Positions 16,785 to 24,321 of a stretch of DNA of 64,000 nt are shown here, one piece after another. The DNA is taken from positions 1-64,000 of the forward strand of contig JBBRNI010000001.1 of the NCBI GenBank assembly GCA_038230395.1, written 5' to 3'. Position 1 is the first letter of the stretch. Every line of letters starts with the position of its first letter. Under the pieces are notes generated by a model, which saw only the letters and a program-made list of their open reading frames with translations, made no database searches and was not told the DNA's origin. The position numbers and the translations under genes were made by a program. This DNA comes from JBDSWU01 sp038230395 (GTDB lineage: Bacteria; Patescibacteriota; Saccharimonadia; Saccharimonadales; UBA4665).

Positions 16785-17507
16785 ATGCGTAAGCAAGGTA
16801 GTACCCAGTTCAATTGTTTTTCACCGCCGGTGATGTTAGTAACTCTAATTATTGAGTTTAGTTTAGCTCTATATACTCTGTGGCGCTATAAATTAGATGT
16901 TGCCGGTCGACTGGTCATTGCGACTTTAGTGAGCCTAGCAACCTTCCAATTAGCTGAGTATAACGTCTGTACCAGCCATGGCATGAGTGCTATACAGTGG
17001 TCGCGTCTGGGTTACGTGGCAATCACCCTACTCCCAGCCCTTGGTATTCATTTACTCTTTGTCTTGGCTCGCAAACCAGGTCGCAAGGTTGTTGCTGCCG
17101 CCTACACTTCGATGGCCGGGTTTATTATTTATTTTTTGACATACAGTGCAGCCTTTATTGGCTATAAATGCACCGGTAATTACGTTATATTTCAGATTGG
17201 TGTAACTCCAGCACTCGCCTATGGATTCTATTATTACGGTTGGTTGCTGGCCGCGATTATTATGGGCATGCGTTGGGCCAACGATCTGATGAAAGCCGGT
17301 AAAAAGCAGCTAGCTCGGATGAACGCTATACGCAGTTTAATTGTTGGGTATTTGGTCTTTTTGGTACCAACGGCTCTAGCCAATACTGTAAAACCAGAAA
17401 CCCGGCGCGGTATTCCAAGCATAATGTGTGGCTTCGCTGTTATCTTCGCACTCATATTGGCACTGTACTTGATGCCTCGAGTTACGATTGCTCGCCGCAA
17501 GGTTTAA
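16785..17507 (+). CDS. Seven-helix membrane protein, histidine-kinase N-terminal (7TM) type
   Basis: 240 residues with about seven hydrophobic helices and very short loops, similar to the membrane sensor region at the N-terminus of some histidine kinases (N-terminal 7TM region). No kinase or other output domain follows; the protein ends after the last helix with a basic tail. It could be a stand-alone sensor or an unrelated membrane protein. Its own promoter lies directly upstream. Confidence 0.65.
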   Translation: MRKQGSTQFNCFSPPVMLVTLIIEFSLALYTLWRYKLDVAGRLVIATLVSLATFQLAEYNVCTSHGMSAIQWSRLGYVAITLLPALGIHLLFVLARKPGRKVVAAAYTSMAGFIIYFLTYSAAFIGYKCTGNYVIFQIGVTPALAYGFYYYGWLLAAIIMGMRWANDLMKAGKKQLARMNAIRSLIVGYLVFLVPTALANTVKPETRRGIPSIMCGFAVIFALILALYLMPRVTIARRKV

Positions 17508-17583
17508 AACCTGCTGACACGCTGCTACTATGTGGTGCTATGTTGTATACTTACAAGTAATATAAAGCATAACAAATAAGACT

Positions 17584-19371
17584 ATGCCACCGACTAATAA
17601 TCAAAATTTACCATCGAATCCGAGCGGCACTTTGCCGCCGACTAGGCGTCCTGCTTCGGTCGATGGTGTCACGTCTTTTTCGCTTCAGCGACCAGCCGCA
17701 ATTCGTACGCAGAGCGCGCTACCAGTTTTTGCCCGGCCAACTGTTGGTAGGCAAGAGCAATGGCGCGCGCCGGTAGCAGTCACCCCAGTTTCGGTAGCAC
17801 TACCGCAAGTTAATTCTTCCGTAGGCGTACCCACGCTGGTTAGTCATGATGTTGGTGTTGACGACACGGTCCAGCTGACACTAGCCGGCCCGACACCTGT
17901 CACTTCAACCTTGGCGCAATTGGGATCAGATGGCTCAAGTACAACAAAGCTGACATTTGATGCGCCCGCCAGACCCGTCAAACCGGTAGAAGAGCCAGTT
18001 ATAAAAAAACGCCGCATCAAGCTGCCGCACCTAGCCTGGCACAAGCTACTTCAGCGCAAAGTACTTATTCCAAGCGCCGCCTTAAGCGTACTAGCCCTAG
18101 TCGGTTGGGGAGCCAACGCGCTTGTAGCGTATAACAGAATGCAAGCTAGCCCCGACACAATTTATAAAGACGCTCTTAGCAATGCTCTGGTCACAAATCA
18201 GGTTCAGATTAGTAAGATCAGCGACACTGAGCAGGTAACTTCATTAATTGACTCTAGTAACCTCAAAAGACCTCGCGTTAGCACCGACACAACTACCAGC
18301 ATTGCTGGCGCGCAATTCAAACTTAAAACTTATGGCACCGTCAAAAACAGTTTTTTTAGTTACACAAATCTACCTGATGGTTTAACCGGTAATACAGCCA
18401 AAGCTGTTGAAAACCACTGGGTTATTTTGCGTAAAGACGGCCAATTGCCAGCGGCCATTAATACAGCACTCAGCAACGCCGCTGATCCACGTTACCAAGC
18501 ATTCGGACCTCTGTTGTTTAGTAATCTACCACCCAAGACAAGTCATACAATCGCGAACTATTTGGCAGATCATCACGTATACGGTTACAAACTAGCTAGT
18601 GTCAAGCAGGCCATGCTGGGTGACAAAAAAGTACTAGTATTTAGTGGAAAATTTGATGCTGACTACGCCAAAATTGCCAACCAAAGTGTTGCTACAAGTG
18701 AAGGCTTCAACATTGGTGATATCCAGCGGGTTGTTGATTCCCTGACTGTCTTCAAAGACGGCACTTCATCGTTGTATGTAGATGCGGCTAGTCGCCAACC
18801 AGTGCAACTGGTACTCAAAACTAAGACCGGCCAAACCACGACCTATAGCTACAGCAACCACGGTCATGTCAGCTTACCGAGTCAGCCATCATCGAATATC
18901 GACTGGCCGCAGTTCGCTTCAACACAGCTCCAGGTTGAAGCTCAGACCAGTGCTATGCAAACAGCCACCACACGGGACACAATAAGGCAGGCAAATCTCG
19001 GCACTATCCAAGCGAGCCTGACGCAGTACTTTGCTAAAAATAACATTTTCCCGTCTTTAGCCAACCTGAATGACCAGACTTGGATAGCCACAAACTTACC
19101 AAGTTTTGATCCAGATTTAAGTCGTGACCCGGGAGCCAGTACTTTGGCCTTATTAGCCAGCGCCCCGCCAGCGCCTACGGCCCCCAACCCTAAATCAAAA
19201 GTAACTGTGGCCGCAACACCAATATTTGGCTATATTTATCAGCCGGTGACGGCCGCGGGCAAGGCTTGCAGTAACGAAGCTACAACCGCGCCGGATCAGC
19301 AGTGTGCTAACTATACACTTGCTGCTACTTTAAGCACTGGCAAAAGCTTCATCCTCAAAAATACCTTGTAG
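17584..19371 (+). CDS. Large membrane-anchored surface protein with a pilin-like C-terminal region
   Basis: 595 residues. Residues 1-145 are disordered, rich in Pro, Ser and Thr, and presumably cytoplasmic; a basic stretch (KKRRIKLPHLAWHK) precedes a single transmembrane helix near 160-180. The outside part is long and Thr/Ser-rich with no known domain until residues about 455-595, where TIRQANLGTIQASLTQYFAKN, a W-containing turn and a Cys pair near the end (GKACSNE, QQCANYTL) resemble the soluble half of type IV or type II pseudopilins. There is no pilin-type prepilin signal at the N-terminus, so this would be a pilin fold on a different anchor. Function is inferred only. Confidence 0.65.
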   Translation: MPPTNNQNLPSNPSGTLPPTRRPASVDGVTSFSLQRPAAIRTQSALPVFARPTVGRQEQWRAPVAVTPVSVALPQVNSSVGVPTLVSHDVGVDDTVQLTLAGPTPVTSTLAQLGSDGSSTTKLTFDAPARPVKPVEEPVIKKRRIKLPHLAWHKLLQRKVLIPSAALSVLALVGWGANALVAYNRMQASPDTIYKDALSNALVTNQVQISKISDTEQVTSLIDSSNLKRPRVSTDTTTSIAGAQFKLKTYGTVKNSFFSYTNLPDGLTGNTAKAVENHWVILRKDGQLPAAINTALSNAADPRYQAFGPLLFSNLPPKTSHTIANYLADHHVYGYKLASVKQAMLGDKKVLVFSGKFDADYAKIANQSVATSEGFNIGDIQRVVDSLTVFKDGTSSLYVDAASRQPVQLVLKTKTGQTTTYSYSNHGHVSLPSQPSSNIDWPQFASTQLQVEAQTSAMQTATTRDTIRQANLGTIQASLTQYFAKNNIFPSLANLNDQTWIATNLPSFDPDLSRDPGASTLALLASAPPAPTAPNPKSKVTVAATPIFGYIYQPVTAAGKACSNEATTAPDQQCANYTLAATLSTGKSFILKNTL

Positions 19372-19522
19372 CACCGTCGATTCATTGTTCAACTTTAATC
19401 GCAGAATCGCATTCCTGTAATGGCATCGTCGCAGGTTCCGCGGTAGGCTGTTAACCATAGTATTTTCACAAGTCTGTCGGCGAGTTGCCGGCACTACTTA
19501 CATAACTCTACATTTTCAGGGG

Positions 19523-19554
19523 TATTCCATTTAGGAATATTCCTAAATGGAATA
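19523..19554. repeat. 32-base perfect palindrome, copy 1
   Basis: TATTCCATTTAGGAAT is followed at once by its exact reverse complement. A near-identical copy with one change lies at 40705-40736, and both are preceded by GGGG. There is no T-run, so it is not a standard terminator; operator or mini-element are the likely explanations. Confidence 0.8.
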
Positions 19555-19603
19555 TGGGTGTATTCATCTCTCGGCTATGGAGTTACTAGTCACTGAGAAA
19601 AGC

Positions 19604-19627
19604 CAATGTAACCATATGGTTACATTG
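19604..19627. repeat. 24-base perfect palindrome
   Basis: CAATGTAACCAT followed by its exact reverse complement, 49 bases right of the 32-base palindrome. The 40.6 kb locus also pairs the 32-base palindrome with a second inverted repeat of different sequence. Confidence 0.75.
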
Positions 19628-19689
19628 CCAAACAGAAATAGGAATGCGATTCAGAGCGCCGCGATAATTTTTCGACAGGCCAGACAGCA

Positions 19690-19717
19690 TTGACAATTGT
19701 GTGAAACCGGTTATGAT
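19690..19717 (+). promoter_or_regulatory. Promoter of a predicted small RNA
   Basis: TTGACA (19690-19695), 16 bases, TATGAT (19712-19717): a near-consensus sigma-70-type promoter, one of the best -35 boxes in the window. Transcription should start near 19724. Confidence 0.65.
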
Positions 19718-19723
19718 TAATAT

Positions 19724-19831
19724 AGATCGTGCGCATAGGGCGCGTCTAACAAAAATCCAAAACATACAGATCTGTTACCGCCCTGGTGGGCGCGCACGAA
19801 ACCCTGATGAGTCCGCTCCGGCGGACTTTTT
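19724..19831 (+). ncRNA. Predicted structured small RNA or leader upstream of corA
   Basis: About 108 bases from a strong promoter to an intrinsic terminator. Three nested helices can form: CGTGCGC 19728-19734 with GCGCACG 19792-19798; AGGGCG 19737-19742 with CGCCCT 19779-19784; TAACA 19747-19751 with TGTTA 19773-19777. Unpaired GGTGGG (19785-19790) could reach CCC at 19802-19804. It ends in a terminator hairpin. Either an independent small RNA or a terminating riboswitch for corA, which starts 58 bases further on and has its own -10 at 19856. It does not match SRP RNA or M-box signatures that I know. Confidence 0.55.
19810..19831 (+). terminator. Intrinsic terminator of the predicted small RNA
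   Basis: AGTCCGC, loop TCCG, GCGGACT, then T-run: a strong G+C-rich hairpin with U-tract. Confidence 0.75.
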
Positions 19832-19855
19832 AGGAGGGCACGATGTCTGGTGAGT

Positions 19856-19861
19856 TATAAT
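19856..19861 (+). promoter_or_regulatory. -10 element of corA
   Basis: TATAAT located 27 bases before the corA ATG and after the terminator, so corA can be transcribed without the upstream RNA. Confidence 0.5.
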
Positions 19862-19888
19862 GAGCTAGAATAGTCGAAAGCATATCTT

Positions 19889-20815
19889 ATGATCAAATAT
19901 TATTACCAAGACAGTAGCGACACCCAGCTCGGCGAGTTAGAAAGTTTCATTAAAGGTAGTTGGATCTATGCTCAAGCCCCCACGGACACCGAAACACAAC
20001 AACTCATCGGCGACTTTGAACTGGAGCCTGGCCACATAGAAGACGCCCGGGATGAAGACGAAATGCCGCGATTAGAGCGAGAGGGTGACAAAACATATCT
20101 GTATGTGCGATTTGCCTATAAAAATAGTCGTGGTGATATAGAAACTGCGCCGCTGCTCATCGTATTAGCACCAGATTTTGTACTGTCGATGAGCCTGATC
20201 GCCTTACCAGCGCTTGACGTGCTACTTCGTCGCCGCGGGCAATTGGCAACCAAGCAGCGTGCCAAATTGATACTGCTGATACTGTCTAACGTCAGTGACC
20301 AATACGACATGTTTATTAACCAAACTAGTCGCCAGATCAAAGCCATCCGATCTAGACTTAGAGGCAAGGGGATCACAAATCAGGATTTGATATCATTCGT
20401 GACAATAGAGGATGAATTAAACGAGTTTTTAACCTCCCTACAGCCAACAAACGCCGCGCTCAGGCGCTTATTAGTTGGCCGCCAGCTACGCCTCGAAGAA
20501 GATCAAGATATTGTCGAAGATTTACTACTAAATAATGAGCAGTCCATAGAAGGTATCCGCTCCAACCTGCGCTCAATCAGCAATATCCGTGAGTCATACT
20601 CAGCAATTAGTACCAACAATCTTAATCGCACTATAACCTTACTGACTTTGGCGACTATATTGGTGGCCTTGCCAAACGTCTTCTTTGGCATGTACGGTAT
20701 GAACGTCAGCCTGCCGTTCCAGCATCGGTCTTGGGCATTCGAGGCGATAATAGCCCTCAACGTTACCTTAATCGTGTCCATGGTGTTATTCGCTCGCCGC
20801 AAGCGCATCGTCTAG
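19889..20815 (+). CDS. corA: CorA-family magnesium/divalent cation channel
   Basis: 308 residues. A long acidic and helical cytoplasmic domain (residues 1-240) ends in the stalk helix, then two C-terminal transmembrane helices with the pore signature YGMN between them (FGMYGMNVSLPF, near residue 272), and a basic C-terminus RRKRIV, all typical of CorA. It imports Mg2+ as a pentamer. The gene stands alone; the predicted structured RNA and terminator just upstream may control it. Confidence 0.93.
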   Translation: MIKYYYQDSSDTQLGELESFIKGSWIYAQAPTDTETQQLIGDFELEPGHIEDARDEDEMPRLEREGDKTYLYVRFAYKNSRGDIETAPLLIVLAPDFVLSMSLIALPALDVLLRRRGQLATKQRAKLILLILSNVSDQYDMFINQTSRQIKAIRSRLRGKGITNQDLISFVTIEDELNEFLTSLQPTNAALRRLLVGRQLRLEEDQDIVEDLLLNNEQSIEGIRSNLRSISNIRESYSAISTNNLNRTITLLTLATILVALPNVFFGMYGMNVSLPFQHRSWAFEAIIALNVTLIVSMVLFARRKRIV

Positions 20816-20875
20816 ATTGAACCAGAAGCACTAATTTGCTATACTCATCGAAGTTCAGTCCTATCGCATACTTAC

Positions 20876-20952
20876 GGGGATATAGCTCAGCTGATTAGAG
20901 CGCTGCCATGGCATGGCAGAGGTCCAGGGTTTGAATCCCTGTATCTCCACCA
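20876..20952 (+). tRNA. tRNA-Ala (anticodon GGC) with A19:U56 elbow
   Basis: Complete cloverleaf of 77 bases with encoded CCA. The anticodon stem CTGCC/GGCAG encloses loop ATGGCAT, anticodon GGC. The acceptor stem has the G3:U70 pair that marks alanine tRNAs. The D-loop reads AGCTGATTA, with A instead of G at position 19, and the T-loop reads TTTGAAT, with T instead of C at position 56; the two changes preserve a Watson-Crick pair. A TATACT box lies at 20840-20845. Confidence 0.95.
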
Positions 20953-20960
20953 AATAAAAC

Positions 20961-20991
20961 GATCCGTCTATACAAACTAGTCGGATCTTTT
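20961..20991 (+). terminator. Intrinsic terminator after tRNA-Ala
   Basis: GATCCG (20961-20966) pairs with CGGATC (20982-20987), followed by TTTT. Confidence 0.6.
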
Positions 20992-21073
20992 AAATTGTTC
21001 TAATAATTCAAATTAGCAATCCGTAAGGCCAAAGCATACAATATAGTCATAACTTAAATTCTTGGGAGTCCTC

Positions 21074-21835
21074 ATGCCAATCGTTATAATTTTGCTGGTT
21101 ATTATCTTTTTTATCGTCGTTACTGGCGCTCGCATCATCAATCAATATGAGCGTGGTGTAGTTTTTAGATTGGGTAAAGTTATCGAAAACATCAAACAGC
21201 CCGGCTTTCGGGTTATAATTCCAATGGTTGACCAGATGCGCAAGGTCAGCCTGCGGATTGTGACCTTGCCGATCGAATCTCAGCAAATTATTACTCGTGA
21301 CAACGTTAGCATCAGCGTTTCGGCTGTCGCCTACTACCAGGTGCAGGACCCGGTAAAGGCAATCGTTGAGATTGAAAATGTCGTCTCGGCTATTTACCAG
21401 ATTGCCCAGACCACTGTTCGTAATATTGTTGGTCAGAGTGCATTAGACGACGTGCTTAGCCAGACAGCCGCCATTAACGACAAAATTAAAGCTATTCTGG
21501 ATGTTCAAACAGAGAAGTGGGGCGTTAATGTTAGTACCGTCGAGCTCAAGGATATCCAATTACCAGATACCATGCAGCGCGCCATGAGTAAGCAAGCCGA
21601 AGCGGAGCGCGAAAAGCGCGCCAAGATCATCGCCGCCGAAGGCGAAGCTCTGAGCGCCGCCAAACTTGGTGAAGCAGCTGACATCATTTCCGCCCACCCG
21701 ATTGCTTTGCAGCTGCGAAACCTGCAAGTCTTGTCTGACATTGCCGTCGAAAAGAATAGCACCATCGTCTTCCCAGCCCAGTTTATGGACACTGTTAGTA
21801 GCGTTAAAGAATTCATGGCCAAAGAGCAAAAATAG
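21074..21835 (+). CDS. Band-7/SPFH (stomatin-like) membrane protein
   Basis: 253 residues from the ATG at 21074; GGGAG lies at a fitting distance upstream, favouring it over a TTG at 21062. One N-terminal helix (IVIILLVIIFFIVVTGA), then the SPFH domain with NQYERGVVFRLGKV, a ESQQIITRDNVSISVSAVAYYQ strand region (cited in part), and a coiled coil (QRAMSKQAEAEREKRAKIIAAE, cited in part). Slipin/stomatin proteins organise membrane microdomains and often control proteases. It shares a stop/start junction with the MazG-like gene. Confidence 0.92.
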   Translation: MPIVIILLVIIFFIVVTGARIINQYERGVVFRLGKVIENIKQPGFRVIIPMVDQMRKVSLRIVTLPIESQQIITRDNVSISVSAVAYYQVQDPVKAIVEIENVVSAIYQIAQTTVRNIVGQSALDDVLSQTAAINDKIKAILDVQTEKWGVNVSTVELKDIQLPDTMQRAMSKQAEAEREKRAKIIAAEGEALSAAKLGEAADIISAHPIALQLRNLQVLSDIAVEKNSTIVFPAQFMDTVSSVKEFMAKEQK

Positions 21836-22155
21836 TGTCGCTGGCGGATTACCAGAAACAGGTTGATGATGGCGTGCAGCAGTACGCAAAGCCTTATTGG
21901 CACCCTCTGAGCCAGCTAGCCCGTATCATTGAAGAAGTCGGGGAAGTCGCCCGCATTTTGAACCATGAGTACGGTGACAAGCCCAAAAAGCCGGGTGACG
22001 TCCACGAACAACTAGCCGACGAGATTGCTGATGTCATGTATTCACTGATCTGCCTTGCTAACTCAGAAGGTATTGATTTGGACCCCGCTATGCACAAAGC
22101 TATTAACAAACTCGTGACCCGCGATAAGGATCGTTTTGAAAGAAAAGCAGCCTAA
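21835..22155 (+). CDS. MazG-like NTP pyrophosphohydrolase
   Basis: 106 residues from a GTG that overlaps the stop of the SPFH gene. The all-alpha MazG fold motifs are present: EEVGEVAR (the EExxE site, near residue 32) and ADEIADVMYSL (the ExxD site, near residue 61), which bind Mg2+ and hydrolyse NTPs or dNTPs to monophosphates. A single short domain as in the compact MazG-like group. The next gene starts at the base after its stop, so the three genes probably form an operon. Confidence 0.88.
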   Translation: MSLADYQKQVDDGVQQYAKPYWHPLSQLARIIEEVGEVARILNHEYGDKPKKPGDVHEQLADEIADVMYSLICLANSEGIDLDPAMHKAINKLVTRDKDRFERKAA

Positions 22156-22863
22156 ATGATTAACTCTGACTATGAAAACAGTACCATTTCTAACGCCAAA
22201 TCAAACTGGTTGCGTGCGGCCGTACTGGGTGCTAATGATGGCATTGTGTCTGTTTCTAGCATCATTCTAGGGATAGCAGGTGCTACAAATGATCGAAACG
22301 CCATATTTACTGGCGGGCTGGCCGGCTTAGTTGCCGGCGCGTTGTCGATGGCAGTTGGCGAGTACGTATCAGTCTCTAGCCAGAGCGACACCGAAAAGGC
22401 TTATATAGCTGCCGAAAAAATGCGCCTCAAATCCCACCCTGAAGAAGAATTTGAAGAACTAGTCGATATGTATACAGCTAAGGGCATGACCGCCAAAACC
22501 GCTCGCCTAGTCGCCAGGGAACTAACCGACCACGACGTCATAAAGGCGCACTTAGAGGTAGAGTTCGGTATTGATGAAAACGATCTTAACAGCCCTACGC
22601 ATGCCGCCTTAGCATCGATGCTGGCATTTACTATTGGTGGTCTTGTGCCATTTATTGCTGCGTTAAGCGTTAGCGGCCGACTGAGCCGGGTTATCATAAC
22701 CTTCGTGGCAGTAATTATAGCCCTTTGCGTCACTGGCTATATTAGTGCCACAGTTGGTGGCTCATCTCGTCGCCGAGCAATAGTTCGCATCGTCTTCGGA
22801 GGTGCAGTGGCTATGATCATGACCTATGCTATTGGTCACATCTTTGGCGCAGTCGTGCAATAA
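22156..22863 (+). CDS. VIT1/CCC1-family iron/manganese transporter
   Basis: 235 residues. The first helix region LRAAVLGANDGIVSVSSIILGIAGA and GLVAGALSMAVGEYVSVSSQ are hallmark VIT segments (cited in part), followed by a charged cytoplasmic metal-binding helix region (AAEKMRLKSHPEEEFEELVD) and three C-terminal helices. Members move Fe2+ or Mn2+ out of the cytosol. It is the last gene of the SPFH-MazG-VIT unit. Confidence 0.92.
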   Translation: MINSDYENSTISNAKSNWLRAAVLGANDGIVSVSSIILGIAGATNDRNAIFTGGLAGLVAGALSMAVGEYVSVSSQSDTEKAYIAAEKMRLKSHPEEEFEELVDMYTAKGMTAKTARLVARELTDHDVIKAHLEVEFGIDENDLNSPTHAALASMLAFTIGGLVPFIAALSVSGRLSRVIITFVAVIIALCVTGYISATVGGSSRRRAIVRIVFGGAVAMIMTYAIGHIFGAVVQ

Positions 22864-22929
22864 ACGCTTTACGGAGTTGCTTAAACGGCCTCTAATCTGT
22901 AAAATAAGTTAAGTCCTTCTGGTAATTAT

Positions 22930-23005
22930 GGCTCTTTAGCTCAGTTGGTAGAGCATCGGATTGAAGCTCCGTGTGTCCCCAGTTCGAGTCTGGGAGGGGC
23001 CACCA
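22930..23005 (+). tRNA. tRNA-Phe (anticodon GAA)
   Basis: 76 bases with encoded CCA. Anticodon loop TTGAAGC gives GAA. The acceptor stem has several G-U pairs (GGCTCTT with AGGGGCC). D-loop GTTGGTA and T-loop TTCGAGT keep the usual G19:C56 pair, unlike the Ala and Gly tRNAs of this window. Confidence 0.94.
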
Positions 23006-23022
23006 GATTTTGAGACTCATTT

Positions 23023-23055
23023 AAAGTTCCGGAATAATCTCCGGAACTTTTTTTG
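23023..23055 (+). terminator. Intrinsic terminator after tRNA-Phe
   Basis: AAAGTTCCGG (23023-23032) pairs with CCGGAACTTT (23041-23050), followed by TTTT. Confidence 0.85.
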
Positions 23056-23157
23056 TTGCTCATATTCAGTAATTAGGCGTAGCCTCCCAAAGGCTCGTAT
23101 GCCGTTTGTTGCGAGGGTGTACAATAGAAGAACCAGAAAATAACGCGGAGGTAACGC

Positions 23158-24066
23158 ATGCTTAAGACAAAATATAGCTATTCACTAGATAATGGAATCC
23201 AGAAAATTAAATCCAGAACCTCTCTGATTATCACAGCTATGACGATGGCCATTTCTGGTGGTGGCGCAGCAACAGTAGCACTATCAGGTGTCGCTCACGC
23301 TGCGAGCTCTACGGTATGCGCTACATCTTGTACCGCAGATGATTTGCAGGCAGCATTTAATAGCGCAAGTCCAGGTGACACTGTCACATTGGGCGGCGAC
23401 GTCACATTAAACCACGAGGTTAAGATAAACAAGAGCTTGACCTTCGATGGCGATGGCCACACAGTTAACGGTGCTTTTGCAAAGACAGATAACGATAACA
23501 ACGCGTCTGTCGGAGTAATCAGCACAAGTGGTGTCACAATTAAAGACCTGACTGTGGATGGCAGTGCCGGTACAGATCTTCACGGCGTCAATGTATACGT
23601 CTCAACGAACGTTTTGTTGGATAATGTCACATTACAAGACAACGGTCGCTACGGTATGGTAGTCAACGGCTCTAGCGTAACTGTTAACAATATAACTACC
23701 AAGGCTAACGGCTATGGTGGAGTTGATGTTGACCAGGGTAAAAACGTAACGCAGAAAGCCAAGTTGATTGTCGACGGCGTCAGTAAGCAAAATGAAGCAT
23801 ATGGGCGAGACATCTTCATTGACTCTGTAGCTTCTGGTGCAACCGTAGTCGACACTAACAACCAGTACGTGTATGTTGACAGTACAAACGCTGTTCCACA
23901 CGACAGCCGCACATACACACTACTCAACAACATTGATCAGTGTAAGAACAATGGATATGTCAGCTACAAGAGCCTGGCATTCAAGAATCAAGGCCAGTGC
24001 GTTAGCTACGTACAGCACAACGCAAACGGTCACGGCAAGCCAGCCGCAAACAAGTCCAACAACTAA
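23158..24066 (+). CDS. Secreted right-handed beta-helix protein
   Basis: 302 residues. A long N-terminal signal peptide with basic start, hydrophobic core (LIITAMTMAISGGGAATVAL) and a likely cleavage at AHA-AS near residue 49. The mature part has an N-terminal Cys pair (TVCATSCTADDLQ) and regular turns (VTLNHEVKINKSLTFDGDGH, GVTIKDLTVDGSAG, NVLLDNVTLQDNGRYGMV, SVTVNNITTKANGYGGV) typical of a parallel beta-helix, as in polysaccharide lyases and adhesins. No catalytic residues are recognisable, so adhesion is as likely as enzymatic function. GGAGG lies 8 bases before the start. Confidence 0.8.
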   Translation: MLKTKYSYSLDNGIQKIKSRTSLIITAMTMAISGGGAATVALSGVAHAASSTVCATSCTADDLQAAFNSASPGDTVTLGGDVTLNHEVKINKSLTFDGDGHTVNGAFAKTDNDNNASVGVISTSGVTIKDLTVDGSAGTDLHGVNVYVSTNVLLDNVTLQDNGRYGMVVNGSSVTVNNITTKANGYGGVDVDQGKNVTQKAKLIVDGVSKQNEAYGRDIFIDSVASGATVVDTNNQYVYVDSTNAVPHDSRTYTLLNNIDQCKNNGYVSYKSLAFKNQGQCVSYVQHNANGHGKPAANKSNN

Positions 24067-24082
24067 ATAGTGTTGGCAATGC

Positions 24083-24114
24083 AAAAGTGCGAGCTACCAC
24101 AGCTCGCACTTTTC
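24083..24114 (+). terminator. Intrinsic terminator after the beta-helix gene
   Basis: AAAAGTGCGAGCT (24083-24095) pairs with AGCTCGCACTTTT (24101-24113) around a 5-base loop. Confidence 0.88.
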
Positions 24115-24181
24115 ATTTTCAAGAGGTTTTGCTACTATGTAACGGTGCTAATTAACGGTGGTTAATCACACTTCACAATAT

Positions 24182-24258
24182 GCGGGTTTAGCTCAGTTGT
24201 TTAGAGCGCGTCCTTGCCAAGGACGAGGCCAGGGGTTAGAGTCCCCTAACCCGCACCA
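24182..24258 (+). tRNA. tRNA-Gly (anticodon GCC) with U19:A56 elbow
   Basis: 77 bases with encoded CCA and a perfect acceptor stem GCGGGTT/AACCCGC. Anticodon stem CGTCC/GGACG with loop TTGCCAA gives GCC. The D-loop reads AGTTGTTTA, with T instead of G at position 19, and the T-loop reads TTAGAGT, with A instead of C at 56, again preserving a Watson-Crick pair. The discriminator base is A, whereas bacterial tRNA-Gly usually has U73. Confidence 0.93.
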
Positions 24259-24272
24259 AATGTGAGCATTAT

Positions 24273-24301
24273 GACCTCTAGAAATAGAGGTCTTTTCTTT
24301 T
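24273..24301 (+). terminator. Intrinsic terminator after tRNA-Gly
   Basis: GACCTCTA (24273-24280), loop GAAA, TAGAGGTC (24285-24292), then TTTTCTTTT. Confidence 0.85.
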
Positions 24302-24309
24302 GATTTTGC

Positions 24310-24315
24310 TATGAT
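24310..24315 (+). promoter_or_regulatory. Extended -10 promoter predicting a leaderless mRNA
   Basis: TGCTATGAT; six bases separate the hexamer from the ATG at 24322, so transcription should start at or next to the start codon. Confidence 0.55.
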
Positions 24316-24321
24316 ACCTGC

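Larger units (their letters stand above)
19372..19689. other. Non-coding gap with two long palindromes
   Basis: No protein-coding frame is supported between 19371 and 19889. This left part carries two long perfect palindromes, listed separately; the right part carries a predicted small RNA. A near-palindrome AGTTACTAGTCACT at 19581-19594 also resembles the palindrome at 30221. Confidence 0.6.

Noticed and set aside
19790..19831. Hammerhead-ribozyme-like words CTGATGAGTCC and CGAAAC
   Set aside because: The hammerhead core needs GAAA after stem II; here the hairpin is followed by a T-run, and the GAAAC lies directly before CTGATGAG with no room for stems I and III. A terminator explains the hairpin better.
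19724..19831. SRP RNA, M-box or fluoride riboswitch
   Set aside because: The SRP tetraloop and GGAAG internal loop are absent, the length is too short for M-box, and the fluoride 5' motif is missing despite a CTGATG word.
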